From Pseudomonadota bacterium (GTDB lineage: Bacteria; Pseudomonadota; Alphaproteobacteria; Rhizobiales; Rhizobiaceae), in NCBI GenBank assembly GCA_023422735.1, contig JAFAGL010000140.1, forward strand, positions 1-13,348: a stretch of 13,348 nucleotides of DNA. The letters are read 5' to 3'. The number at the start of each line of letters is the position of its first letter. Positions within the stretch are counted from its first letter, which is position 1. The notes under the pieces are model-generated. The model had not been told where the DNA came from, did not search any database, and saw only the letters and a list, made by a program, of their open reading frames with translations. Position numbers and translations under genes: made by a program. Of the stretch, positions 7,206 through 13,348 are shown one piece after another.

Positions 7206-8084
7206 ATGTCGGAGCTTCCATCGAAGAAAATCGAATCATTCTCGCTGACAATTCGCACGATGTCGCCTCAGGATATTCGGCGCCTGCATCAACTTTCGGT
7301 GGCAGCCGGCTGGATGCATCGTTTCGAAGACTGGGAGTTCGCGCTCCAGATCGGTGAAGGCATCTATGCCGCCGATGAGATCGGCCGGATTCTGGGCTCG
7401 GCGATGTTTTATCCGATCACGCCGGATTTCGGCGCGCTCGGCATGGTGATCATCGCGCCGCGCATGTTCGAAACCGGCACGAATGACTGGCTGGTGGACC
7501 AGATGTTACAACGCTCGGAAGGGCGGAATGTCGTTGTGTGCGCAACGCCTGACGCTTATCCCATCTACGTGGCCCACGGATTTCGCGCCGGATCCACCGT
7601 GTTCCAGATTCAAGGCGTGGTTGCGGACTGCCCGAACGTTGTCCCGCAGGGAAACGCGCTGGTCCGCGTTATGCGTCCGGATGAGACCGATCGTATCCGC
7701 GCACTCGATGCGGCGGCCTATCCGGTATCGAGAGCCGGTATCCTCGACGTTGTGTTGTCGGCGGGCTCGGTCGCGGTCATCGAAACCGATGGAGAGGTGA
7801 CCGGCTATGCGCTGTGCCGGGCCTTCGGGCGCGGCAAGGCGATCGGACCGATCGTCGCGATCACCGAAGCGGATGCCGTTGCCCTTGTCGCTCATCACGT
7901 CAAAGAGAATGTGGGGAACTTCGTTTGCGTAGATACGGCTTGCCTCGACGGGCCACTTCAGGATCACCTGTTTTCGTGCGGGCTCAAGCACGAATCTTCT
8001 GTGATCGCGATGGCGAGGGGAACCGCGCATGACATCGCCGGGCCACAGAAAATCTTCGGCCTGCTCAATCAGGCCATAGGCTGA
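7206..8084 (+). CDS. GNAT family N-acetyltransferase, tandem-domain type with divergent acetyl-CoA loop
   Basis: Predicted 292-residue cytoplasmic protein. The N-terminal half begins with the standard GNAT opening (SLTIRTMSPQDIRRLHQLSV then AAGWMHR, with a following Glu/Asp-rich patch) and runs through strand-like segments to YPIYVAHGFRAGSTVF, which resembles the GNAT motif B region ending in a Y..GF element. The C-terminal half (from about residue 145, VRVMRPDETDRIRALD) starts like a second acetyltransferase-like domain, as in YitH-like proteins. The acetyl-CoA loop, normally R/Q-x-x-G-x-G/A, appears as ETGTNDWLVDQML, so CoA binding may be altered. ATG at 7206 is chosen over an upstream TTG at 7176; AAGGA lies 12 bases before it, a long spacing. 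It is divergent from the importer operon and convergent with the Lrp gene. The substrate is unknown. Confidence 0.8.
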   Translation: MSELPSKKIESFSLTIRTMSPQDIRRLHQLSVAAGWMHRFEDWEFALQIGEGIYAADEIGRILGSAMFYPITPDFGALGMVIIAPRMFETGTNDWLVDQMLQRSEGRNVVVCATPDAYPIYVAHGFRAGSTVFQIQGVVADCPNVVPQGNALVRVMRPDETDRIRALDAAAYPVSRAGILDVVLSAGSVAVIETDGEVTGYALCRAFGRGKAIGPIVAITEADAVALVAHHVKENVGNFVCVDTACLDGPLQDHLFSCGLKHESSVIAMARGTAHDIAGPQKIFGLLNQAIG

Positions 8085-8208
8085 ATTTCACGCGAGCCGT
8101 CGCCGCATCGTGGCCGGACAGCCGATGCTGGCTGGGGTTCCGCAGCAGGCCTGAAACTCCCCTGACCACCGGTCCGACCGACAGAATTCTTCGCGATCCC
8201 GCGTGAGC

Positions 8209-8228
8209 CGCCCGGCTGGCGTCGGGCG
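8209..8228 (-). terminator. Hairpin after the Lrp gene, weak terminator candidate
   Basis: CGCCCGGC 8209-8216 pairs with GTCGGGCG 8221-8228 (eight pairs including one G-T) around a TGGC loop. It lies 12 bases past the Lrp stop on the minus strand, in the 156-base gap between two convergent genes. No T tract follows in either direction, so termination is uncertain. Confidence 0.35.
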
Positions 8229-8240
8229 CCTCGTCTCCGC

Positions 8241-8717
8241 TCAGTCGTTGAAGAGCGTCTTCAGCGGCAGATGGTTCTTCGCAAACGGCGTCTTCATGAC
8301 GACGAAGCTGAAATATTTATCGATCCCCACTTCAGCATCGATTAGCCGTTCCATGATCTCCTGATACTCCGAGACGCCGGCGGTGACGAATTTCAGGAGA
8401 TAGTCATAGCCGCCGGAGACGAGGTGGCACTCGATCACCTCGTCAATTTTTTCGAGCGCTTCCTGGAAACGGGCAAAGTCGATCTGACGATGGTTCTTGA
8501 GCGTGACCTCCGTGAAGACGGTCAGAGTCTGTCCGAGCTTCGCAGTATTGATCTGCGCGAAATAGCCGGTGATGTATCTGGCCTGTTGCAATTTCTTCAC
8601 CCGCATGAGGCACGGGCTGGGTGACAGGTGAACCAGCTCGGCCAGCTCCACATTGCTGAGCCTGCCGTTCTTCTGTAGCTCGTGCAGAATCCTGATATCG
8701 ATCCTATCAAGCTTCAC
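8241..8717 (-). CDS. Lrp/AsnC-family transcriptional regulator
   Basis: 158-residue DNA-binding regulator, standard size for the family. The N-terminal winged helix-turn-helix reads LDRIDIRILHELQKNGRLSN then VELAELVHLSPSPCLMRVKK, as in Lrp, AsnC and related amino-acid-responsive regulators. The C-terminal part (about residues 65-150, VFTEVTLKNH through CHLVSGGYDYLLKFVTAGVS) is the ligand-sensing RAM domain with the conserved G-x-x-D-Y signature. The start is GTG at 8717, with AAAAGG about ten bases upstream. It is transcribed away from the dehydrogenase operon, the usual arrangement for a local regulator controlling its neighbour and itself. The effector is probably an amino acid or a related catabolic intermediate; this is inference from the family. 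Confidence 0.93.
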   Translation of the reverse strand: MKLDRIDIRILHELQKNGRLSNVELAELVHLSPSPCLMRVKKLQQARYITGYFAQINTAKLGQTLTVFTEVTLKNHRQIDFARFQEALEKIDEVIECHLVSGGYDYLLKFVTAGVSEYQEIMERLIDAEVGIDKYFSFVVMKTPFAKNHLPLKTLFND

Positions 8718-9007
8718 AGTTCACATGCCTTTTGTTGGACGAGACGCCCGTCTGTAGCATGAAATTCCGCTAAAAGAACACCGGTCTTGCCGAGGCTAGA
8801 GCAACCCTTTCCGACCGCGACCGTCGCACCGTAGAATTTCCTGCCGGACCAATTTCCGTCTGATTCCGCTCGTGGGACCATCCAAGCGACAGAGAATTTC
8901 GTGCGCAAGGCTCGAAACAGGAGAATCATCTTCGGATCATCCCGCCGTGGGTCAATCATGCGGCCCGCGGTCTGCTAATCTTCTGCGAAACAGACGGAAA
9001 GTGCAGC
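8718..9007. promoter_or_regulatory. Divergent promoter region of the Lrp gene and the dehydrogenase operon, with repeated AATTTC motifs
   Basis: The 290-base gap contains GAAATTC at 8761-8767 (the complement of GAATTTC), GAATTTC at 8834-8840, AATTTC at 8851-8856 and GAATTTC at 8894-8900. The two plus-strand GAATTTC copies are exactly 60 bases apart. Lrp-type regulators bind several degenerate, AT-rich sites on one DNA face, so these are plausible operator copies. A possible extended -10 (TGCTAATCT, 8973-8981) lies about 27 bases before the aldehyde dehydrogenase ATG, with no good -35. An open frame on the minus strand here is not protein-like. Confidence 0.4.
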
Positions 9008-10471
9008 ATGCCTATCGCCTTTGAACCCAGCAGCATTCCCCTGCCCGTAGGCCATTTCATTGGCGGCGAACTGATTCCCGACGAGGGCAGGATCGACGTT
9101 GTGCGTCCTTCGGATGGCCAGCGGATCAACAGCTGTCCCATAGCGGACGAAGAGATGGTGGACCGCGCTGTGCAAAATGCCCGCGCAGCGCAGAAAAAGT
9201 CCGGTTGGGGTGCGTTGCCGCCGCGCCATCGCGCACGGTCCCTCCTGGCGTGGGCTGATCTTATCGAGAAGGATGTCGCGGTTCTTGGCCCCCTTGAGGC
9301 GATTTCCTCGACGCGTCTCATCTCGCAGGTGCCCGCTTTTGACATCGGCGTCATGGCCGAGCAGATCCGCTTCTTCGCCGAATTCGCTGACAAGGAATCC
9401 GGTTCCCTGGTCCCGACCGGCGACACCTCGCTCGGGATGATCATGGACGAGCCCTACGGCGTGGTCGGCGCCATTACGCCCTGGAACTTCCCCATCACCA
9501 TGGCCGGCTGGAAGCTGGGGCCTGCGCTTGCAGCCGGGAACGCTGTCGTTCTGAAGCCTTCCGAAATGACCCCATGGTCGACAATCCGCCTTGCGGAACT
9601 GGCGGTGCAAGCCGGGATTCCGGCTGGAGTTTTCAATGTGGTTCTCGGCGACGGTGCGACCACCGGCAATGCCCTGACGGGCCATGCCGACATCGGTAAG
9701 GTCAGCTTCACCGGCTCGACCGCGGCCGGTCGAGCAATCATGTCTAATATATCTAGAACCGGCGTGAAGCCGGTCACGCTGGAACTTGGCGGAAAGTCGC
9801 CGCAGATCGTCTTCGACGATGCAGATCTGGAACTGGCGGCCAAATGCATTGCGAATGGCATCCTGTTCAATGCCGGGCAATCCTGCGTCGCGGGCAGCCG
9901 TGTGCTGGTCGCCGAAAGCGTGGCCCAGCAACTGACCGGCCTGGTGGTTTCCCACATGGGCGCCGTCAAGCCATGCGCGACCTGGGAAGAAGACGGCAAC
10001 TTCTCCCCGATCATCTCCGAAAAGCAGATTTCACGGATGGAAGATATCATCCGGGCTGAAAAGGATCGGGGCGCCGAGGTCTTGACCGGAGGCATTCGCA
10101 TGGATCGTCCGGGCTATTTCTATGCGCCCACCATCCTCGGCTCGGTCGACGCAAGTTCTCCGGCGGTGACCGAGGAGATATTTGGCCCGGTCCTGACAGT
10201 CCAGACCTTCGGTTCGGAGGATGAGGCGCTCAGCCTTGCCGATCACCCAACCTATGGGCTTTGCGCGGGTGTCTACACCCGCGACTTGTCGCGTGCCATC
10301 CGGGTCACCCGCGCCATCGAGGCGGGCACCGTCTGGATCAATCGATACGGCCGCTCGCGCGATCATCTGCTGCCGACAGGAGGTTATAAATCCTCCGGAA
10401 TAGGCAAGGACCTGGGGCGCGAAGCCTATCACGCCAACCGCCGCTTCAAGAGCGTGCTTATTGATCTTTAA
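9008..10471 (+). CDS. NAD(P)-dependent aldehyde dehydrogenase
   Basis: 487-residue member of the ALDH superfamily oxidising an aldehyde to its carboxylic acid in the cytoplasm. All key residues are present: Asn 160 in ITPWNFP, the general base Glu 259 in LELGGKSP, catalytic Cys 293 in GQSCVAGSR, and EIFGPVL near 390. The cofactor-binding segment VVLKPSEMTPWS is also intact. It resembles betaine-aldehyde or PuuC-type enzymes. The segment that normally reads GKP in helix four is EAISSTRLISQV here, and the C-terminus reads NRYGRSRDHLLPTGGYKSSG instead of the more common PFGGYKQSG, so it belongs to a less common subgroup. The ATG has GGAAAG upstream. First gene of a three-gene operon; the next gene starts 11 bases after its stop. 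Substrate not assignable. Confidence 0.92.
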   Translation: MPIAFEPSSIPLPVGHFIGGELIPDEGRIDVVRPSDGQRINSCPIADEEMVDRAVQNARAAQKKSGWGALPPRHRARSLLAWADLIEKDVAVLGPLEAISSTRLISQVPAFDIGVMAEQIRFFAEFADKESGSLVPTGDTSLGMIMDEPYGVVGAITPWNFPITMAGWKLGPALAAGNAVVLKPSEMTPWSTIRLAELAVQAGIPAGVFNVVLGDGATTGNALTGHADIGKVSFTGSTAAGRAIMSNISRTGVKPVTLELGGKSPQIVFDDADLELAAKCIANGILFNAGQSCVAGSRVLVAESVAQQLTGLVVSHMGAVKPCATWEEDGNFSPIISEKQISRMEDIIRAEKDRGAEVLTGGIRMDRPGYFYAPTILGSVDASSPAVTEEIFGPVLTVQTFGSEDEALSLADHPTYGLCAGVYTRDLSRAIRVTRAIEAGTVWINRYGRSRDHLLPTGGYKSSGIGKDLGREAYHANRRFKSVLIDL

Positions 10472-10482
10472 AGGAGTTCGCG

Positions 10483-11523
10483 ATGCCGAAATATCGCATT
10501 GCATTGATCCCTGGCGATGGGATCGGCGTCCCTGTAACGGAGGCCGCATTCGCCGTTGCGCAAAAAGCGGCGACGAGAGCGACACTCGAAGGCGTGACCT
10601 TTCCATGGTCTTGCGATTACTACCTCGAACACGGTCGGATGATGCCCAGGGATGGCATCGATATCCTTCGTGACTTCGACGCCATCCTGCTCGGCGCAGT
10701 GGGTTGGCCAGCCAAGGTGCCGGACTCCGTTTCCCTGCACGGCCTCCTGCTGCCGATCCGCAAGGCCTTCGTGCAATATGCCAATATCCGCCCCCATCGC
10801 CTGCTGCCAGGCGTCGAGGGTCCGCTAAGAACCCGCGATTTCGACATCCTCTGCATCCGTGAGAACACGGAGGGCGAGTATTCAGGCGCTGGTGGCAACC
10901 TCCACGTCGGCGCCAGCAACGAGGTGGCGGTTGAAACCGCGATATTCACGCGTACCGGCGTCGAACGGATCATCCGCTTCGGCTTTGAGCAGGCGATGAA
11001 GCGGCGCAAGAGACTGGCTTCCGTCACGAAGTCGAATGCGCTGAAATACTCGATGGTTTTCTGGGACGAGGTCACCAACCAGATTGCCAAGGACTATCCC
11101 GAGGTCGAAGTCAGCAGCTTCCATGTCGATGCCATCTGCGCGCGAATGGTGTCGGCGCCGGAAAGCCTGGACGTGATTGTCGCCTCTAACCTTTTCGGCG
11201 ATATCCTGACAGACCTCGGCGCCGCCATCCAAGGAGGGCTAGGCTTCGCGGCATCGGCAAACATCAATCCCGACCGTCATGCGCCGTCTATGTTCGAGCC
11301 GGTGCACGGTTCGGCTCCCGATATCGCTCACCTGGGCATCGCCAATCCCATGGCCGCAATCTGGTCTGCCTCGCAGATGCTCGATCACCTGGGCGAGACG
11401 GACGCGGCGTTGCGCATCATCCGGGCCATGGAAGCGGTAACCGCCAACGGCATCGGCACGGTGCCTGGCAGGGATCAAACAGAAACCATCACCTCCGCGG
11501 TTCTCGCTGCAATCAAGGACTGA
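10483..11523 (+). CDS. Tartrate/D-malate dehydrogenase-type beta-decarboxylating dehydrogenase (isocitrate/isopropylmalate family)
   Basis: 346-residue metal- and NAD-dependent enzyme that oxidises a 2-hydroxy acid bearing a 3-carboxylate and releases CO2. Seen: IPGDGIG at 9-15; GAVGWPAKVPDSVSLHGLLL at 71-90 and QYANIRP at 98-104, the pattern of TtuC and E. coli DmlA and not of LeuB or Icd; RENTEGEYSG at 126-135 with active Tyr 133; Lys 183 in TKSN; metal ligands Asp 216, Asp 240 and Asp 244 with the same 24- and 4-residue spacing as I recall for DmlA; and EPVHGSAPDI at 272-281. Likely substrates are D-malate (to pyruvate), tartrate or a 3-substituted malate. AGGAG lies six bases before the ATG. 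It sits between two aldehyde dehydrogenase genes, with 11 and 3 bases of spacing. Confidence 0.9.
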   Translation: MPKYRIALIPGDGIGVPVTEAAFAVAQKAATRATLEGVTFPWSCDYYLEHGRMMPRDGIDILRDFDAILLGAVGWPAKVPDSVSLHGLLLPIRKAFVQYANIRPHRLLPGVEGPLRTRDFDILCIRENTEGEYSGAGGNLHVGASNEVAVETAIFTRTGVERIIRFGFEQAMKRRKRLASVTKSNALKYSMVFWDEVTNQIAKDYPEVEVSSFHVDAICARMVSAPESLDVIVASNLFGDILTDLGAAIQGGLGFAASANINPDRHAPSMFEPVHGSAPDIAHLGIANPMAAIWSASQMLDHLGETDAALRIIRAMEAVTANGIGTVPGRDQTETITSAVLAAIKD

Positions 11524-11526
11524 CAC

Positions 11527-12990
11527 ATGACTGATGCCAATCCGTTGGGCCTTAAGGACTCCTCCCTCTTTCGCCAACAGGCGCTGATCGGCGGCGCATG
11601 GCGCGATTCGGACAGCGGCGGCTTCGTCGATGTGACCGATCCCGCGACCGGCCAGGTCATCGGCACGATACCCGACCTGACCGCAGAGGAAGTCGGGCTC
11701 GCCATCGACGCCGCGAATGATGCCTTCTCTAGCTGGAAGCGCACCACGCACGGCCACCGCGCCTCGCTGCTCGAGCGCTGGTTCGCGCTCATGGACGAGC
11801 ATGTCGATGATCTCGCCCGCATCCTGACCTTCGAGCAAGGCAAACCCCTGGCCGAGGCCAAGGGCGAGATCGCCTATGGCGCCTCCTTCATCAAGTGGTT
11901 CGCGGAGGAGGCCCGCCGCATCGACGGCACCGTCATCCCCGCGCCGAGCGGTGATCGCCGGATTCTGACGCTCAAGGAGCCGGTGGGCGTGTCCGGCATC
12001 ATTACGCCATGGAATTTTCCTAATGCGATGATCACCCGCAAAGTGGGGCCTGCCTTGGCGGCGGGCTGCACCGTGGTGATCAAGCCTTCGGAATTTACTC
12101 CGTATTCGGCATTGGCGCTTGGCGTTCTCGCAGAACGCGCGGGGATTCCCGCTGGTGTTATCAACATCGTGACGGGCCTGCCGACTGCGATCGGAGGTGA
12201 ACTGACATCGAATCCGACGGTGCGCAAAATCTCGTTCACTGGCTCGACGCGGGTCGGCTCGATCTTGATGGCACAATCCGCACCGACGGTGAAACGGCTT
12301 TCGCTGGAACTTGGCGGCAATGCACCCTTCATCGTCTTCGATGATGCCGACCTGGACGCGGCGGTCGATGGGGCGATCGGCTCGAAGTTCCGCAACGGCG
12401 GCCAGACTTGCGTTTGCTCGAACAGGATTTTCGTCCAGGCAGGGATCTACCAGGATTTCGCCGACAAGCTTTCGGCGCGCGTGAGCGCAATGAAGGTGGG
12501 TCCGGGCTTCGACACTGGCATAGATATCGGGCCAATGATCAATTCTGCCGCCATCGACAAGATCAATCGCCATGTCGACGACGCCGTTGCGAAGGGGGCG
12601 ACAATCGCGGCTCAGGCCGAAACGCCGGCCGGCCAGTACGCCGCCCCCGTGGTTCTGACCGGGGCCACGCTGGAAATGCAGCTGGCGTCGGAAGAGACTT
12701 TCGGCCCGGTCGCAGCCCTTTTCCGGTTTGAAACCGAGGAAGAAGTCATCGCGATGGCGAATGCCACCCCCTTTGGCCTGGCCGCCTATTTCTATACGGA
12801 GAACATCCGCCGCGCCTGGCGCGTGGGCGAGGCGCTTGAATTCGGCATGGTCGGGCTCAACACAGGGGTGGTGTCGACGACTGTCTCGCCCTTCGGCGGC
12901 GTCAAGCAGTCGGGCCTCGGCCGCGAAGGCGCACGCGCGGGCATCGACGAATATCTCGAGATCAAGGCGTTCCACATGGGCGGCCTCTGA
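11527..12990 (+). CDS. gabD: Succinate-semialdehyde dehydrogenase-type aldehyde dehydrogenase
   Basis: 487-residue ALDH of the GabD group, which oxidises succinic semialdehyde to succinate with NAD(P) in the cytoplasm. The N-terminus LKDSSLFRQQALIGGAW is typical of GabD. Catalytic residues: Asn 163 in ITPWNFP, Glu 261 in LELGGNAPF, and Cys 295 in GGQTCVCSNR. Cys 297 makes the CVC pair known from SSADHs as a redox switch. Near the end, SPFGGVKQSGLGREGARAGI is intact. The start is three bases after the previous stop, with AAGGA about eight bases upstream inside the preceding gene, so translation is probably coupled. Closely related activities on glutaric or malic semialdehyde are possible, and the neighbouring D-malate-type dehydrogenase makes the latter worth considering. 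Last gene of the operon. Confidence 0.9.
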   Translation: MTDANPLGLKDSSLFRQQALIGGAWRDSDSGGFVDVTDPATGQVIGTIPDLTAEEVGLAIDAANDAFSSWKRTTHGHRASLLERWFALMDEHVDDLARILTFEQGKPLAEAKGEIAYGASFIKWFAEEARRIDGTVIPAPSGDRRILTLKEPVGVSGIITPWNFPNAMITRKVGPALAAGCTVVIKPSEFTPYSALALGVLAERAGIPAGVINIVTGLPTAIGGELTSNPTVRKISFTGSTRVGSILMAQSAPTVKRLSLELGGNAPFIVFDDADLDAAVDGAIGSKFRNGGQTCVCSNRIFVQAGIYQDFADKLSARVSAMKVGPGFDTGIDIGPMINSAAIDKINRHVDDAVAKGATIAAQAETPAGQYAAPVVLTGATLEMQLASEETFGPVAALFRFETEEEVIAMANATPFGLAAYFYTENIRRAWRVGEALEFGMVGLNTGVVSTTVSPFGGVKQSGLGREGARAGIDEYLEIKAFHMGGL

Positions 12991-13236
12991 CCACCCGGAT
13001 ACCACAAAAATTCCCGTTGTATCGTCGGAGCAGCCCCGACTGAGGCGATGAGGGACACGAGGGCCGGCCATCAGATGGCAAGCTCTTGACCTCGTCGCCA
13101 TGCCGAAGCGTCGCGTCTTTTCTCTCGAAAAAGCCTCAGGATCGGCCGGCGTCAATAGGCTGCAATATCCACACTGCACAAAGGCGTCGTCGCAACGCCG
13201 TTCCCAGCTCTGCCGGCAACGGTTGCAGACGCCCGA
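12991..13236. other. Non-coding region downstream of the dehydrogenase operon
   Basis: No supported gene. A weak 5-base stem (GTCGG 13024-13028 with CCGAC 13036-13040) lies about 35 bases after the stop and is not a convincing terminator. Open frames here translate to low-quality sequence without family motifs. Confidence 0.45.
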
Positions 13237-13280
13237 TAGCAAGAACCCTCGCCGCCGATGGCGCGAGGGTTCTCATGCTA
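13237..13280. terminator. Long GC-rich hairpin, terminator or first half of a palindromic repeat element
   Basis: AGAACCCTCGC at 13242-13252 pairs perfectly with GCGAGGGTTCT at 13263-13273. GCC/GGC continue the stem inside (13254-13256 with 13260-13262), and TAGCA 13237-13241 pairs with TGCTA 13276-13280 outside, with a CA bulge. The result is a stem of about 19 pairs followed by AAAA. It is about 250 bases beyond the operon end, so it may terminate that transcript, or it may be one palindrome of a repeated intergenic element together with the adjacent one. Confidence 0.55.
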
Positions 13281-13283
13281 AAA

Positions 13284-13327
13284 CATGTCTCCCGAAAGCG
13301 GGCAGCGGGTTTCGGGAGCACGACATG
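13284..13327. repeat. Palindromic intergenic repeat of rhizobial type
   Basis: CATGTC 13284-13289 pairs with GACATG 13322-13327, and TCCCGAAA 13290-13297 pairs with TTTCGGGA 13310-13317, with an unpaired GCAC at 13318-13321 and a 12-base G-rich loop. The wording CATGTC..CCCGAAA..TTTCGGG..GACATG recalls, from memory, a repeat family scattered between genes in Rhizobium, Agrobacterium and Sinorhizobium, including the RIME mosaic elements made of two large palindromes. Together with the neighbouring hairpin it would span about 90 bases. No second copy occurs in this window, so the repeat status rests on recall. Confidence 0.55.
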
Positions 13328-13348
13328 CGCAAAATAATAACCAAAGCC

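Noticed and set aside
8058..8075. Hairpin GGCCTG/CAGGCC near the end of the acetyltransferase gene as a terminator
   Set aside because: It lies inside the coding sequence with only six pairs and no T tract.
8714..8959. 81-codon minus-strand open frame whose stop overlaps the Lrp GTG start
   Set aside because: The 4-base overlap is suggestive, but there is no ribosome binding site before its ATG, the translation is not protein-like, and it occupies the divergent promoter region with the repeated motifs.
8975..9955. 326-codon minus-strand open frame over the first aldehyde dehydrogenase gene
   Set aside because: Antisense to a well-supported gene; His/Arg/Gly-rich translation without motifs.
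11239..13242. Very long open frame (667 codons) on the minus strand over the TtuC-like and GabD-type genes
   Set aside because: It is an antisense shadow of two genes with intact catalytic motifs; such long shadows are common in GC-rich DNA and the translation shows no family motif.
13086..13337. Small open frames on both strands at the right edge
   Set aside because: They cross the palindromic elements and have no motif or ribosome binding site.
1..13348. CRISPR array, tRNA, rRNA, riboswitch, phage genes or defence genes
   Set aside because: No regularly spaced repeats, no cloverleaf or rRNA segments, and no such protein families were recognised on either strand.

Overview
The window looks like chromosome or large-replicon DNA from a GC-rich alphaproteobacterium, most likely of the Rhizobiales (Rhizobium, Agrobacterium or Sinorhizobium type). 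The evidence is the strong G/C bias at third codon positions, an oligopeptide-type ABC operon beside dehydrogenase genes, and a palindromic repeat at the right edge that resembles rhizobial intergenic mosaic elements. The genus is inference; there is no rRNA or tRNA to anchor it.

Left part (1-1370): one plus-strand quinone oxidoreductase-like gene (PIG3 type), a hairpin directly after its stop codon, and a non-coding stretch holding a decayed, frameshifted piece of an IS3-family transposase on the minus strand.

Central part (1371-6525, minus strand): a complete five-gene peptide/opine/nickel-type ABC importer in the order binding protein, permease B, permease C, ATPase D, ATPase F. The last four genes are packed with ATGA overlaps or a 2-base gap. 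A strong GC hairpin separates the binding-protein gene from the rest. Several annotated starts are shorter than the longest open frame, chosen by overlap and ribosome binding site. ATPase D keeps a four-cysteine C-terminal motif that ATPase F lacks.

Middle regulatory region (6526-7205): about 680 bases without a convincing gene, containing several dyads. It is the divergent promoter region between the importer operon and a plus-strand tandem-GNAT acetyltransferase (7206-8084) with an eroded acetyl-CoA loop.

Right part (8241-12990): an Lrp/AsnC-family regulator on the minus strand stands divergently from a tight plus-strand operon. That operon holds an aldehyde dehydrogenase, a tartrate/D-malate-type decarboxylating dehydrogenase and a succinate-semialdehyde dehydrogenase-type enzyme. 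The 290-base gap between regulator and operon carries repeated AATTTC motifs that could be its binding sites. A reasonable but unproven reading is a route in which a C4 semialdehyde is oxidised to a dicarboxylate, with D-malate-like acids decarboxylated to pyruvate. The importer could feed it, but that link is only proximity.

Right edge (12991-13348): no gene seen. Two large adjacent palindromes occupy 13237-13327. No CRISPR, phage or complete mobile element is visible. Nothing here is clearly a new type of system; the most interesting leads are the dehydrogenase trio with its Lrp regulator, the divergent GNAT protein and the palindromic elements.
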